From NCBI GenBank assembly GCA_047620505.1, contig JBLHKS010000001.1:1-64000 (forward strand): a stretch of DNA of 64,000 nucleotides. Direction: 5' to 3'. Positions within the stretch are counted from its first letter, which is position 1, and each line of letters opens with the position of its first letter. The stretch comes from JBLHKS01 sp047620505 (GTDB lineage Bacteria > Verrucomicrobiota > Verrucomicrobiia > Verrucomicrobiales > DEV007). Shown piece by piece: positions 1 through 8,738 of this stretch. Below the pieces are notes generated by a model. It searched no databases. It saw only the letters and a list, made by a program, of their open reading frames with translations, and was not told where the DNA came from. A program made the position numbers and the translations under genes.

Positions 1-480
1 GTCTAGCCCAAGTGGCAACGCGAAGTATCGGTAGATGTCTTTTCCCTCGGCGTAGACCTCGAACGGCTCTTCCATTTCGACGATCAGATCGGGCTCGCCT
101 AGGCTCCAGCCTTTCGGAAAATCCGGAAGCTTCGGCGTTTTCGCCGGATCGCCCTCCGGTGCACCGGCTTCGACCCACTTGCCGATCAGCGCGATCTCCG
201 AATCGGTCAGCGCATGTTTTTCTTGAAACTCGCCCCAACCTTCGTCGACGTGCCAAGGCGGCATGTAACGGTCTTCGGTGACGCGGGCGATCGTTCGCGC
301 ACGGCGTTTGACCGAGCTGTAATCGGTCAGCGAAAACGGCGTTGGTTCGCCTGGGCGATGACAAACCGTGCAGTTTTCGAAGACGATCGGCGCGATGTGC
401 TCGGAGAACGTGATCGGGTCCTCGGCGAAAACGATCGCAGGCAAGAGACAGGTGAGTGGGAATAGGAGGGGGAATTTCAT
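1..480 (-). CDS. Cytochrome c / copper type II monooxygenase-like protein, N-terminal part (cut by window edge)
   Basis: Reading the minus strand from an ATG at 480 gives 160 codons that run off the left edge, so the C-terminus is missing. The protein opens with a signal peptide (MKFPLLFPLTCLLPAIVFAED). A c-type haem site follows, F-S-E-H-I-A-P-I-V-F-E-N-C-T-V-C-H-R-P-G-E, around residues 25-45. Then comes an RYMPPWHVDEGWGEF segment and a W-V-E-A-G-A-P-E-G-D motif. This N-terminal pattern is typical of planctomycete, verrucomicrobial and acidobacterial secreted proteins in which a cytochrome c domain precedes a copper type II ascorbate-dependent monooxygenase C-terminal domain. That second domain would lie outside the window, so the full-length function is inferred. 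It diverges from the adaptor gene to its right and shares the short spacer 481-547 with it. Confidence 0.8.
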   Translation of the reverse strand, partial: MKFPLLFPLTCLLPAIVFAEDPITFSEHIAPIVFENCTVCHRPGEPTPFSLTDYSSVKRRARTIARVTEDRYMPPWHVDEGWGEFQEKHALTDSEIALIGKWVEAGAPEGDPAKTPKLPDFPKGWSLGEPDLIVEMEEPFEVYAEGKDIYRYFALPLGLD

Positions 481-547
481 CGGACAAGGCTTCAGATGGG
501 AACTCGGCGCGCGGGGTTACACTGGAAAGAAGAGCCGACGTATTTTC

Positions 548-2032
548 GTGGATTCAATAACTTATTTATTCGTGCGAATTCCATCACCGCCATCACCAAA
601 AACCGCCGGTATTTCCACTTTGGCCGCCTTGGGTGGAATTGCCGGATTAGCATCGACGTTTGTGTTTCTCGGCTACGCCTTTCTGCCCGGGTTTGGCGGC
701 GAATCGGGACCTTCGTTCATCTCGGCCAAGGCGAGTCGCGGAGTTTTCATTCACGAAGTCTGGGAGCGCGGTGAACTCGAAAGTTCCAACAACGTCGAGG
801 TGCGTTGCCAGGTGAAATCGCAGAATTCTTCGGGGATCAACATCATCGAGATTGTCCCTGAAGGAACGCTGGTTGAGGCGGACGATTTTCTGGTGAAGCT
901 GGACGATTCGGCGCTGCAAACTCAGCTGATTCAACAGGAAATCATCTGCTCAAACAGTGAGTCGGATGTCCAGGATGCGGGGGCGGCTTTCGAGGCGGCG
1001 AAGCTCGAACTTCTCGAGTACGAAAACGGATCCTACGTCCAGGAAAAGGAGCAGCTGGAGAGCGAAATTTTCGTCGCTGAAGAGAATGTTCGGCGAGCTC
1101 TGGAATACTTCGCCTACAGCGAAAAAATGGCCCAGCGTGGCTACGTTTCGCAGGTTCAACTGGAGGCCGACAAGTTTGCGGTCGAGAAAGCTAAGAAGGA
1201 ATTGGATGTGGCGGGAACGAAGATTACGGTTCTCCAGACTTACACTAAAAGTAAGCACATGACGCTTCTGACGGCGTCGATCCGAACTGCGGAAGGCCGG
1301 CACAAGGCCAAGCGCAAGACCTACGAACTCGACGCCCATCGCTTGGCCGAGATCAATGATCAGATCGCGAAGTGCACGCTTTTGGCTCCGTCGAGTGGTC
1401 AGGTGGTTTACGCGAATGATCAGAGTCAGCGCGGTTCAAGCGGAGATCTGCTGATTGCCGAAGGCCGGCCGGTCCGCGAGCGGCAGGTGATCATTCGCCT
1501 TCCGGATCCGGACACGATGAGCGTGGTCGCCAAGGTTCATGAGTCGCGGATTAACTTTCTGCAACCTGGGATGCAGGCGACGGTTACCCTCGATGCTTAT
1601 CCGGATCAGCTGCTGCGTGGCGAGGTCAAGACGATCAGCGAGTTTCCGATGCCGACTTACAATTCCTACATGGCTCACATTAAAGAGTATGCGGTCGGCG
1701 TCCAGATTTCGACGAGTCAGGCAAATCTTCGGCCAGGAATGAGCGCGGAAGTTCGGGTGCTCGTCGCTCGGCGCGACGATGCGCTTCTGGTCCCGATTCA
1801 CGCGGTGATCGAGCGGAACGAACGCAACTTCTGCGCGATTCCGTTGGACGACGGCGGCTTTGAAACTCGCGAAATCCAGATCGGGCCGATCAACGAGGAC
1901 AGCATCGTCGTTGAGGGCGGGCTTGAGCCGGGTGAATCGGTGGCGTTGAGATTTCCGGAGTTGGAAGGGCAGTTGAATCTGCCGGAAATCGTCGAAAAGG
2001 AAGAGAATTCGGAGCCGGCTGCGAAGGAATGA
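548..2032 (+). CDS. Efflux transporter periplasmic adaptor subunit (HlyD/MacA-like)
   Basis: The product is an inner-membrane-anchored periplasmic adaptor that would link the MacB-type ABC transporter encoded next to it to an outer-membrane channel. From the GTG at 548 it is 494 residues. An N-terminal transmembrane helix (TLAALGGIAGLASTFVFLGYAF) is followed by a split biotinyl-lipoyl half (VPEGTLVEADDFLVKLDD), a long alpha-helical coiled-coil hairpin rich in E/K/A (about residues 120-260), and a beta-barrel region with V-V-A-K-V-H-E-S and R-P-G-M-S-A-E-V. The frame stays open back to an ATG at 368, but that start would overlap the divergent gene by over 100 bases, so GTG 548 or GTG 572 is preferred. 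The stop overlaps the macB-like start (ATGA), indicating translational coupling. Confidence 0.85.
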   Translation: MDSITYLFVRIPSPPSPKTAGISTLAALGGIAGLASTFVFLGYAFLPGFGGESGPSFISAKASRGVFIHEVWERGELESSNNVEVRCQVKSQNSSGINIIEIVPEGTLVEADDFLVKLDDSALQTQLIQQEIICSNSESDVQDAGAAFEAAKLELLEYENGSYVQEKEQLESEIFVAEENVRRALEYFAYSEKMAQRGYVSQVQLEADKFAVEKAKKELDVAGTKITVLQTYTKSKHMTLLTASIRTAEGRHKAKRKTYELDAHRLAEINDQIAKCTLLAPSSGQVVYANDQSQRGSSGDLLIAEGRPVRERQVIIRLPDPDTMSVVAKVHESRINFLQPGMQATVTLDAYPDQLLRGEVKTISEFPMPTYNSYMAHIKEYAVGVQISTSQANLRPGMSAEVRVLVARRDDALLVPIHAVIERNERNFCAIPLDDGGFETREIQIGPINEDSIVVEGGLEPGESVALRFPELEGQLNLPEIVEKEENSEPAAKE

Positions 2033-4104
2033 AACCAGCAGCTGCTGGCGAGAAAGACGTCGCGTTGGAGACGGTTTCTCTGCGCAAAGAATACGCGTTA
2101 GCCGGCGAAGTCGTTGTAGCGCTTCGCGATGTCAGCCTTCAGGTCGAGCGCGGCGATTACGTTGCGATCATGGGGCCTTCGGGCTCGGGAAAAACGACGC
2201 TTCTCAACCTTTTGGGCGCCCTCGATCAGCCGAGCGCGGGTCACTATTTTATCGGAGGGCAAGACGTGGCGACGTTTGATGATAACGAGTTATCTGCGAT
2301 CCGGGCTGAGCACATCGGGTTCATATTTCAGGCGTACAACCTTATTCCTCAGCTTACGGTGATCGAGAACGTCGAGTCGCCGCTCGGGTATCAGGGCGGG
2401 CCTACTTCGGAAGAGCGTTTGCGGTGCCGTGAGTTGGTTAAGCAGGTTGGTTTGGGCGAGCGTTTTGACCACCGTCCCAACGAGTTGTCCGGCGGTCAGC
2501 AGCAACGAGCGGCGATCGCGCGGAGTCTCGCCAATCGTCCGGATTTTATTCTCGCAGACGAGCCGACTGGGAATCTGGATTCTAAAACGACGGAGGAGAT
2601 TCTCGCATTGTTTGACGATTTGAATGCAGCCGGGACGACCATTGTGATGGTCACGCATGAAGACCCGGTGGCTAACCGTTCTCGTCGGATTGTTCGGCTG
2701 CTCGATGGCGCTGTCGAGAGCGATTCAAGACATCGCGAGGTCCCGGAACGGTCGGAGACACCGGCGAAATCGGAAAGGCCGCGCCGTCGGCGATCGTTGT
2801 TCGGGCTACGCGATTTTCGCGTCGGAGTGAAGAGTTTGTTGGTGCATCCGATGCGTTCGCTGCTCACGGTGCTGGGAATCCTCGTCGGTGTCGCCAGCGT
2901 GATCTGGCTTCTCGCGATAGGGGAGGGGATTTCCCACAAATCGCAGATCCAGATTCAGGAACTCGGAGCGAACAACATCATCCTGACGTCTTCCTCGCCA
3001 CAGGCCGAAGAGCTGCGAGGAAAGCGAGTCATCGGTTATGGGCTAACCGAGGAGGATACCCGAATGTTGCGGGATTCGATTCCCTCAGTCGAGATGGTTA
3101 TCCAATTCGCTCGGCGGACCGGAATTGATCTGCGTTACCGCGACAAACGCGCTCGAACTGAGATCAACGGCTGCGCGCCGGATTATCAGGAACTCTACGG
3201 ATTGAAGATCGCACGCGGGCGTTTTTTAACCAAGGCAGACGCGAAGACGAAGGCGAAAGTCTGCGTTCTATCTCAGGAACTCGTCGACGAAATTTTCCTA
3301 CACGAAGATCCAGTCGGCCGCTCGGTCAAGATTCATCGAGACTACTACCGGGTTGTCGGCGTGATCAAATCGAGAAACGAAATCGAGTCGGTTCGCGGCA
3401 CTGCGCGCGGTCAGGATTTCACCGACAATTCCTACATTCCGTTAGAAACTTTCTGGAGCGTCTACGGCGACAATAACACTCGCGGCAACAACGGCGCTCG
3501 CGGTGTTTCCCAGATTACGCTGCGTTTGCGGGACAAAAACGAGGCGCTCGCGACGAGCGTTGCCGTTACCGAAGCGCTGAGCCGCACCCATCTTTTTCAC
3601 GATTTTGTCGTCGGCGTGCCAATGGAACTCCTTGCGCAAGCGCGCAACACGCGGCTCATGTTCATGGGCATGATGGGCTTGATCGCGGCGATTTCGTTAG
3701 TCGTTGGCGGGATCGGCATCATGAATATCATGCTAGCGACGGTAACCGAACGAACTCGCGAAATTGGAATTCGCCGAGCTCTTGGCGCCCGTCGTCGAGA
3801 CATTAATCGGCAGTTTTTGATCGAGACCGTGCTCCTTTCGATCTGCGGCGGGATAACCGGAATTCTTGCTGGCCTAACCTGTGGAAAAGTGGTCGCGGGA
3901 CTGCTTTGGATGGTTGAGAAGCTGCTACCCGGAATGGTCGAATCGATGCCCGAAACCGTGCGCGACATTGAGCCGATCGTTTTGCCCTGGTCGCTTCCGC
4001 TGGCTTTTGTGATCTCCGTCGTCATCGGCGTGATCTTCGGAATCTACCCGGCAAGGAAAGCCGCGGCGATGAATCCGATCGACGCGCTGCGACACGTTTC
4101 GTGA
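2029..4104 (+). CDS. MacB-type ABC transporter, fused ATPase and permease
   Basis: This is a 691-residue fusion of an ABC ATPase with an FtsX-type permease, the architecture of MacB-family exporters of macrolides, peptides or lipoproteins. The ATPase (about residues 8-230) shows Walker A G-P-S-G-S-G-K-T-T, signature L-S-G-G-Q-Q-Q-R, Walker B I-L-A-D-E-P-T-G-N-L-D and an H-loop V-T-H-E-D. A basic linker (PRRRRSLFG) leads to a transmembrane helix near residue 280, then a MacB periplasmic core domain, then three C-terminal helices carrying the FtsX signature E-R-T-R-E-I-G-I-R-R-A-L-G-A-R. It overlaps the adaptor gene by four bases. The palindrome CCAGCAGCTGCTGG lies at 2035-2048, immediately after the start, and encodes the A-A-A-G of M-K-P-A-A-A-G. 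The exported substrate cannot be told from sequence. Confidence 0.93.
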   Translation: MKPAAAGEKDVALETVSLRKEYALAGEVVVALRDVSLQVERGDYVAIMGPSGSGKTTLLNLLGALDQPSAGHYFIGGQDVATFDDNELSAIRAEHIGFIFQAYNLIPQLTVIENVESPLGYQGGPTSEERLRCRELVKQVGLGERFDHRPNELSGGQQQRAAIARSLANRPDFILADEPTGNLDSKTTEEILALFDDLNAAGTTIVMVTHEDPVANRSRRIVRLLDGAVESDSRHREVPERSETPAKSERPRRRRSLFGLRDFRVGVKSLLVHPMRSLLTVLGILVGVASVIWLLAIGEGISHKSQIQIQELGANNIILTSSSPQAEELRGKRVIGYGLTEEDTRMLRDSIPSVEMVIQFARRTGIDLRYRDKRARTEINGCAPDYQELYGLKIARGRFLTKADAKTKAKVCVLSQELVDEIFLHEDPVGRSVKIHRDYYRVVGVIKSRNEIESVRGTARGQDFTDNSYIPLETFWSVYGDNNTRGNNGARGVSQITLRLRDKNEALATSVAVTEALSRTHLFHDFVVGVPMELLAQARNTRLMFMGMMGLIAAISLVVGGIGIMNIMLATVTERTREIGIRRALGARRRDINRQFLIETVLLSICGGITGILAGLTCGKVVAGLLWMVEKLLPGMVESMPETVRDIEPIVLPWSLPLAFVISVVIGVIFGIYPARKAAAMNPIDALRHVS

Positions 4105-4877
4105 TTTGCCGTTGCGTCTCGCTCGTTTTTCTGGAAACTGTTCGTGTGAACATTTCCGAGGCGGACTCTCTTCAAAAAGTCGTGCAGTTGCGCGAGCTGC
4201 TGCGTGAGCAGTTTCCGCAAGCCCATCGGCCCGCGCCTGCCGCCTTGCATCCAAAAGTTGAAGCAGAAGACCTCGGAAATCCTACCTTTGAACCTGACAC
4301 GACTCAGCAGCTGCTCAGCGGGATCCCGACGCTCGACGGCATCGGCATTCCGCGAAATGCGATCACCGAAATCGTCTCCGAGCGCTCCCACAGCGGGCTT
4401 GGGCTCGTTCTTAACGCGCTGATCCGTCAGGCTGCCGCGCGTGATGAGCTTTTCGCGTTAGTCGACGGACTCGGGAGTTTCGATCCGCTGTATCTGGAGC
4501 CGGAAATTCGGCCTCGTCTGCTTTGGGCTCGCAGCGAATCCGCTGAGCAAGCGATCAAAGCCGCGGACCTGCTTTTGCGCGACGGCAACATCCCGACGGT
4601 TGCGCTCGATCTTCAACTTAACGATCGCCGCGAGGTCCGCGCCTTGTCGAGCAGCTGCTGGTACCGGCTGCGCAACCTCGTCGAAGAGGCCGGCATAACC
4701 TTCGTGCTGTTTACGTCTTGTGAAACCGCTCCAAGTGCGCATCTGCGGCTCGTGCTTGACTGGCGTTTTCGGCTGAACGCGATGGACGAATTGCGAGGTG
4801 AACTCGAGCGGCAGATTCGGGCGCGGGTCGCGCGGTCGCGAGTTTCAACGGCGCCGGAAACGCGACTTTCGGCTTAG
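4101..4877 (+). CDS. ImuA/RecA-like protein with degenerate nucleotide-binding loop
   Basis: The 258-residue product resembles the ImuA group of RecA-like proteins that assist translesion polymerases. Supporting segments are G-I-P-T-L-D-G-I-G-I-P-R-N-A-I-T-E-I-V, then E-L-F-A-L-V-D-G-L-G-S-F-D-P (a family landmark), then L-L-W-A-R, and a C-terminal S-S-S-C-W-Y-R-L-R-N-L-V-E-E. No intact Walker A (GxxxxGKT/S) is visible where it should follow TEIV: the stretch reads SERSHSGLGLVLN. No ImuB or DnaE2 partner is adjacent. The frame opens with a GTG at 4101 that overlaps the macB-like stop. A GTG at 4146 gives the more family-like beginning V-N-I-S-E-A-D-S, and the true start is unresolved. Two copies of the AGCAGCTGCT palindrome fall inside it, read once as QQLL and once as SSC. 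Moderately confident; the assignment rests on motif memory. Confidence 0.6.
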   Translation: MICRCVSLVFLETVRVNISEADSLQKVVQLRELLREQFPQAHRPAPAALHPKVEAEDLGNPTFEPDTTQQLLSGIPTLDGIGIPRNAITEIVSERSHSGLGLVLNALIRQAAARDELFALVDGLGSFDPLYLEPEIRPRLLWARSESAEQAIKAADLLLRDGNIPTVALDLQLNDRREVRALSSSCWYRLRNLVEEAGITFVLFTSCETAPSAHLRLVLDWRFRLNAMDELRGELERQIRARVARSRVSTAPETRLSA

Positions 4878-4878
4878 C

Positions 4879-6024
4879 TTACTTTTTCAAAAATCGCACG
4901 CAAACACTAACCGGAACGGCGATTTTGTGGCCGGTCGGGTCCAGTTCGCCAGTGTCCTGGTTGATCTTGAAAACCACGACGTCGTTCGAACTGTGGTTCG
5001 CGGCGATCAAGAATTTCCCGCTCGGGTCGATCCCGAAATTGCGTGGAGTTTTCCCCTGAGTCGACTCGCGTTCGATCGGCGTGAGCTTGCCGGTGTCTTG
5101 ATTGATTTTGAACGCAGCGATCGAATTCGCGCCGCGATTCGAAACGTAAACCCACTTTCCACTCGAATGAACGAGGCACTCCGCCGTGCTGTTTCCCTTC
5201 TGAGGGGTGCCTTCGTCGACCGTCGATTTCGTGTCGATCACCGCCAAGGCACCGGTTTTCGAGTCGTAGCTCAGGGCGGCGATCTGGAGCGTCATTTCCA
5301 GATTCGTGAAGGCAAACTTGCCGTTGGGATGAAACGAAAAATGACGTGGGCCCGTCGCGCCGGGCAGCTTCACGAACGGTGGATCGTTCGCCTCAACTTT
5401 GCCGTTAGCGGCGTCCAGATTGTAGATCAAAACCTGGTCGAGACCGAGGTCCGCAACGAAAGCGCGCTTACCGCTCGGGTCGGGATTAATCGAGTGGGCG
5501 TGCGGCGCGGTCTGTCGCTTCGGATGGACGCTGGAGCCCGCGTGCTGCACGAACGAGCCGACTTCACCGAGTTTACCATCGGCCTCGATCGGATAAACCG
5601 AAATGCTTCCGCCGCTGTAATTCGCGACCATCACGCACTTGCCGGACGGGTCCAGAGAAACGTGGCAGGGCGCACCGCCGCCGGAATTTCGCTGATTTAA
5701 AAGCGTCAGGCCGCCGTCCGCGCCGATCGCATATGCGCTGACTCCGCCGCCCGGCTTAGCTTCGAATTCTGCGACCTCCGAAACCGCGTAGAGAAATTTT
5801 CCATTCGGGTGAATCGCCAGAAACGAAGGACTCGCGATTTCAGCGACCAGAACTGCTTCGGAAAGCGCGCCGGTGTCCTCATTCAGGGAAGATCGGTAGA
5901 TTCCTTTGCTCTCGCCTCGGGTGTAGGTTCCGAAGTAGACCAGGGTTTCGGCGACAGCAGCTGCTGGAAGGATCAAGGCGATCGCAAGGGTCGCGGCTTT
6001 CAAAATCGAGGTGCGTTTCTTCAT
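4879..6024 (-). CDS. Secreted lactonase family protein (YVTN/6-phosphogluconolactonase-like beta propeller)
   Basis: The 381-residue product begins with a signal peptide (MKKRTSILKAATLAIALILP, cleaved near A-V-A-E). It continues as repeated beta-propeller blades with recurring motifs such as P-S-F-L-A-I-H-P-N-G-K-F-L-Y-A-V, C-H-V-S-L-D-P-S-G-K and H-S-I-N-P-D-P-S-G-K-R-A-F-V-A-D. This is the seven-bladed lactonase fold (COG2706). Cytosolic relatives hydrolyse 6-phosphogluconolactone; an exported version like this one may act on another sugar lactone. The frame is open upstream to 6222, but the signal peptide fixes the start at ATG 6024. It converges on the ImuA-like gene with one base between stops and diverges from sulfatase 1. 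Confidence 0.87.
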   Translation of the reverse strand: MKKRTSILKAATLAIALILPAAAVAETLVYFGTYTRGESKGIYRSSLNEDTGALSEAVLVAEIASPSFLAIHPNGKFLYAVSEVAEFEAKPGGGVSAYAIGADGGLTLLNQRNSGGGAPCHVSLDPSGKCVMVANYSGGSISVYPIEADGKLGEVGSFVQHAGSSVHPKRQTAPHAHSINPDPSGKRAFVADLGLDQVLIYNLDAANGKVEANDPPFVKLPGATGPRHFSFHPNGKFAFTNLEMTLQIAALSYDSKTGALAVIDTKSTVDEGTPQKGNSTAECLVHSSGKWVYVSNRGANSIAAFKINQDTGKLTPIERESTQGKTPRNFGIDPSGKFLIAANHSSNDVVVFKINQDTGELDPTGHKIAVPVSVCVRFLKK

Positions 6025-6103
6025 TGTGGCGACGCTAGCGAGGTCCCAGAGCTTTCGCAACTCTCGAAACTTGACGGAGCGGATTGCGCCGAGACGGTCT
6101 GGG

Positions 6104-8167
6104 ATGACTCGAGCGATTTCAGTGCTTTTTTTGGCCTTCCTAGTGGGCTCGGCAACCGCTGCTGACCCTCTCAAACCTAACATTATTCTCATGATGGCTG
6201 ACGATATGGGGATGGGCGACACGAGCGCGTATCAGGACTTCACCGGCAACGCGGACGACGTCCAGATTTCCACGCCGAACATGGAGAAACTGGCGCGAAT
6301 GGGGGTTCGCTTCACGGACGCTCACACGCCTGCTTCGCGATGCTCGCCAACGCGTTACGCGCTGCTCACAGGCCGCTACGCTTGGCGAAACCGGCTCAAA
6401 CATTGGGTCCTTTTCGGCTCTCAAGGCGACCCGATGATCGAGGCGGACCGGCCGACGATTGCTTCGATGCTTCGCGATGTCGGCTACGGAACCGCGATGG
6501 TCGGAAAGTGGCATGTCGGGCTGCGCTACACGCGTTCGGACGGGTCAGCAGCTGCTGGCTGGGAGGATGCGGACCTGACGAAGCCACTCCACACTTCGCC
6601 GATCGATAACGGGTTCGACTACGCTCGGTTCACGTCCAGATCGCACGGAACTTCCGGGCCTGACCCGAATCATAAGAATAAAACGAAGCGAAACACCGCA
6701 AACCAGAATGTTGGGCCGGGCCACATTCACGGAAAGGACATCGTCGGAGCGACTGGCGATGGAAAGCGGCTCGTTAGCGCTGAACATCCGGATGCCTACG
6801 TGCTGACGAAGTTGGGAAGCCGACATTCCAATCACGCCTTCGAATTTCTCGAGTCTCACCTCGCAGGGGAGTCGACAAAGCAGCGTCCCTTCTTTCTTTT
6901 CTACCCTTCAAACTCGAACCACGGCCCCTACACCCCGGACGAGGCGATTTCTGGCACGCCAGTCGCGGGCGCATCGCGGACCAAGTCAGGTAAGCCGATG
7001 GATGCTCGGCATGACTACATTTATGAGAACGACGTCGCGTTGGGACGCTTGATGGACTGGTTGGAGGCGACCGCAGATCCGCGAAATCCCGGCAAGAATT
7101 TGGTAGAGACGACGTTGGTTATTTTTACGAGCGACAACGGTGCGGAGATCACTTCGAAGGTCGCAACCGGGCCGTTTCGAAGTCACAAAGGCTCGTGTTA
7201 CGAAGGCGGTCACCGAGTCGCGTTCATCGCTGCGTGGGGCAGGGGAGGAATCGGCGATGGAGACGCTTTGACGCCAGGTTTGACGAACGAATCTGTAATC
7301 GGATTACAGGATCTTTACGCGACTTTCGCTGAATTGGCCGGTCAGCAGCTGCCGGATCCGCGGGCTGGCGAGAAGGGGGGCGAGGATAGCGTCAGCGTTC
7401 TAACTGCGCTTCGAGGTGAGCACGTTGGGGAGCGAATGCCGATCTTTTTTAACGATCATGTTGAGCGTAAAATCGACCCGGCCGTTGCCGCGATGCGTTT
7501 CGATGACGGGCAGGGGAAGTGGAAGATATTTTTTGATGCCGAGTTGATTCGGGACGGCGTAGCTAAGCCGTTTGAGTTGTACGAACTCGGCGCTGACCCG
7601 AAGGAATCGACGAATTTGATTGATCGTCCGGAGCTCAAGCCGGTCGTCGATCGGCTAACAGCGCTCGCGTTGAATCATCGGAACGCGGGCGGGCATCGGC
7701 TGGCTGAGCTCGGCTCGGGCGCGCGTGATGTTTTTGAATTTCGCAACGGAGTCGAATTCAAAGGCAAGGTCGGGCGAGGCGGCTTGAAACTCGATTTGAC
7801 CGCTAACCGAGGCGGGTTCACCGCGAGCGCGAACGGCTTGGGCCTGACCGGAGGCGAATTTGATCAAGTTGATGCGGGCGAGGCGCTTGAAATCCGCTTC
7901 AACCGAGATGTTGTGATCGAGTCCGCTGCGATTGTGGCCGGAAACGGCGTGTGTGGCGGATTTTACAAGGTAGGCGACGGTGCGCCGCTTGCGATCTACT
8001 GCGTGGACGCGGATATCGACGCAAAAGATCAGCAGGGAATTCTGAGCGATATCGGCGTTCTTAAAGCCGGTGAGACGTTTCGGCTCGACTCAAGTTCGCA
8101 CTTTGGCTCAGAACCCGCCGGCCGCTGGAGACTCGCGACGTTGACCGTGCGCGATCTCGAGCGGTAA
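6104..8167 (+). CDS. Secreted sulfatase (arylsulfatase A-like), sulfatase 1
   Basis: The 687-residue sulfatase starts at the ATG at 6104, which gives a signal peptide (MTRAISVLFLAFLVGSATAA). The metal site N-I-I-L-M-M-A-D-D-M-G is followed by the formylglycine signature A-S-R-C-S-P-T-R-Y-A-L-L-T-G-R, so the cysteine would be converted to formylglycine by a maturase not encoded here. Later landmarks are M-V-G-K-W-H-V-G, the second metal ligands in F-T-S-D-N-G-A-E, and S-H-K-G-S-C-Y-E-G-G-H-R. After about residue 540 there is a beta-rich C-terminal extension of some 140 residues (NGVEFKGKVGRGGLKLDLTA...) not needed for the sulfatase core and possibly substrate-binding. It would release sulfate from sulfated glycans outside the cytoplasm. 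It diverges from the lactonase gene. Confidence 0.93.
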   Translation: MTRAISVLFLAFLVGSATAADPLKPNIILMMADDMGMGDTSAYQDFTGNADDVQISTPNMEKLARMGVRFTDAHTPASRCSPTRYALLTGRYAWRNRLKHWVLFGSQGDPMIEADRPTIASMLRDVGYGTAMVGKWHVGLRYTRSDGSAAAGWEDADLTKPLHTSPIDNGFDYARFTSRSHGTSGPDPNHKNKTKRNTANQNVGPGHIHGKDIVGATGDGKRLVSAEHPDAYVLTKLGSRHSNHAFEFLESHLAGESTKQRPFFLFYPSNSNHGPYTPDEAISGTPVAGASRTKSGKPMDARHDYIYENDVALGRLMDWLEATADPRNPGKNLVETTLVIFTSDNGAEITSKVATGPFRSHKGSCYEGGHRVAFIAAWGRGGIGDGDALTPGLTNESVIGLQDLYATFAELAGQQLPDPRAGEKGGEDSVSVLTALRGEHVGERMPIFFNDHVERKIDPAVAAMRFDDGQGKWKIFFDAELIRDGVAKPFELYELGADPKESTNLIDRPELKPVVDRLTALALNHRNAGGHRLAELGSGARDVFEFRNGVEFKGKVGRGGLKLDLTANRGGFTASANGLGLTGGEFDQVDAGEALEIRFNRDVVIESAAIVAGNGVCGGFYKVGDGAPLAIYCVDADIDAKDQQGILSDIGVLKAGETFRLDSSSHFGSEPAGRWRLATLTVRDLER

Positions 8168-8189
8168 CTGGCAGGCTGGACTGGCAATT

Positions 8190-8645
8190 TCAGTGAACGT
8201 GGCCGTGATCGATCTCGACCTGCTCGGCGTCGCGAACTTCGGCGACCTCGATCACGAAATTCAACGTCATTCCAGCTAATTCGTGATTGGCGTCAAGGGT
8301 GATTTCTTCATCGGACACCTCAAGCACGGTAAGAATCGAAACACCTTCCGGAGTCTCCGCCTGGAGTTTGGTTCCGATCTCAAGGTCTTCGACTTCGACC
8401 TGGGCACGCGGGACTTTGCCGATTTTTGTGTCGTCCCGAACGCCGTAGCCTTCTTCCGGAGGAACCACGACATCAAATTTGTCCCCGACTGCTTTGCCGG
8501 TCATTTCCTTTTCCAGTCCCGGCACAATGTTGCCGTGACCTTGAAGATATTTGAGAGGATCGCGGCCTTCGCTGGAGTCGATCACTTCTCCGGCATCGTT
8601 GGTGAGTTTGTAGTGGATTGAAACCACTTGGTCATTCTTAATCAT
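8190..8645 (-). CDS. slyD: FKBP-type peptidyl-prolyl isomerase, SlyD-like
   Basis: The 151-residue protein has the SlyD architecture. An FKBP half (V-V-S-I-H-Y-K-L-T-N-D-A-G-E-V-I-D-S-S) contains L-Q-G-H-G-N-I-V-P-G-L-E at the active site, then an insert-in-flap domain around residues 70-125, and a closing strand L-N-F-V-I-E-V-A-E-V. The family catalyses prolyl cis-trans isomerisation and acts as a cytosolic folding chaperone; the Escherichia coli protein also delivers nickel through a long His/Cys-rich tail. Here the tail is reduced to D-H-G-H-V-H, so the metal role is probably weak. It is downstream of the RRM gene on the same strand, separated by a terminator-like hairpin, so it may have its own promoter. 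Confidence 0.9.
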   Translation of the reverse strand: MIKNDQVVSIHYKLTNDAGEVIDSSEGRDPLKYLQGHGNIVPGLEKEMTGKAVGDKFDVVVPPEEGYGVRDDTKIGKVPRAQVEVEDLEIGTKLQAETPEGVSILTVLEVSDEEITLDANHELAGMTLNFVIEVAEVRDAEQVEIDHGHVH

Positions 8646-8676
8646 GAATTTGACGATTTCGTCTTTCGAGAACGTA

Positions 8677-8713
8677 AAACGACCGGCGGGTTTGAAGACC
8701 GCGCCGGCCGTTT
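8677..8713 (-). terminator. Rho-independent-type terminator after the RRM gene
   Basis: A 12-bp stem is formed by 8677-8688 and 8702-8713 (AAACGACCGGCG against CGCCGGCCGTTT, with one G-U wobble) around a 13-base loop. It is followed on the minus strand by TTTTA. It lies between the RRM gene stop and the slyD-like start and fits termination of the RRM transcript. Confidence 0.6.
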
Positions 8714-8738
8714 AAAAATTTAGTGCTGTAAAAGGGGC

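Noticed and set aside
4798..5700. 300-codon plus-strand ORF
   Set aside because: It is antisense to the beta-propeller lactonase, which has a signal peptide and regular blades.
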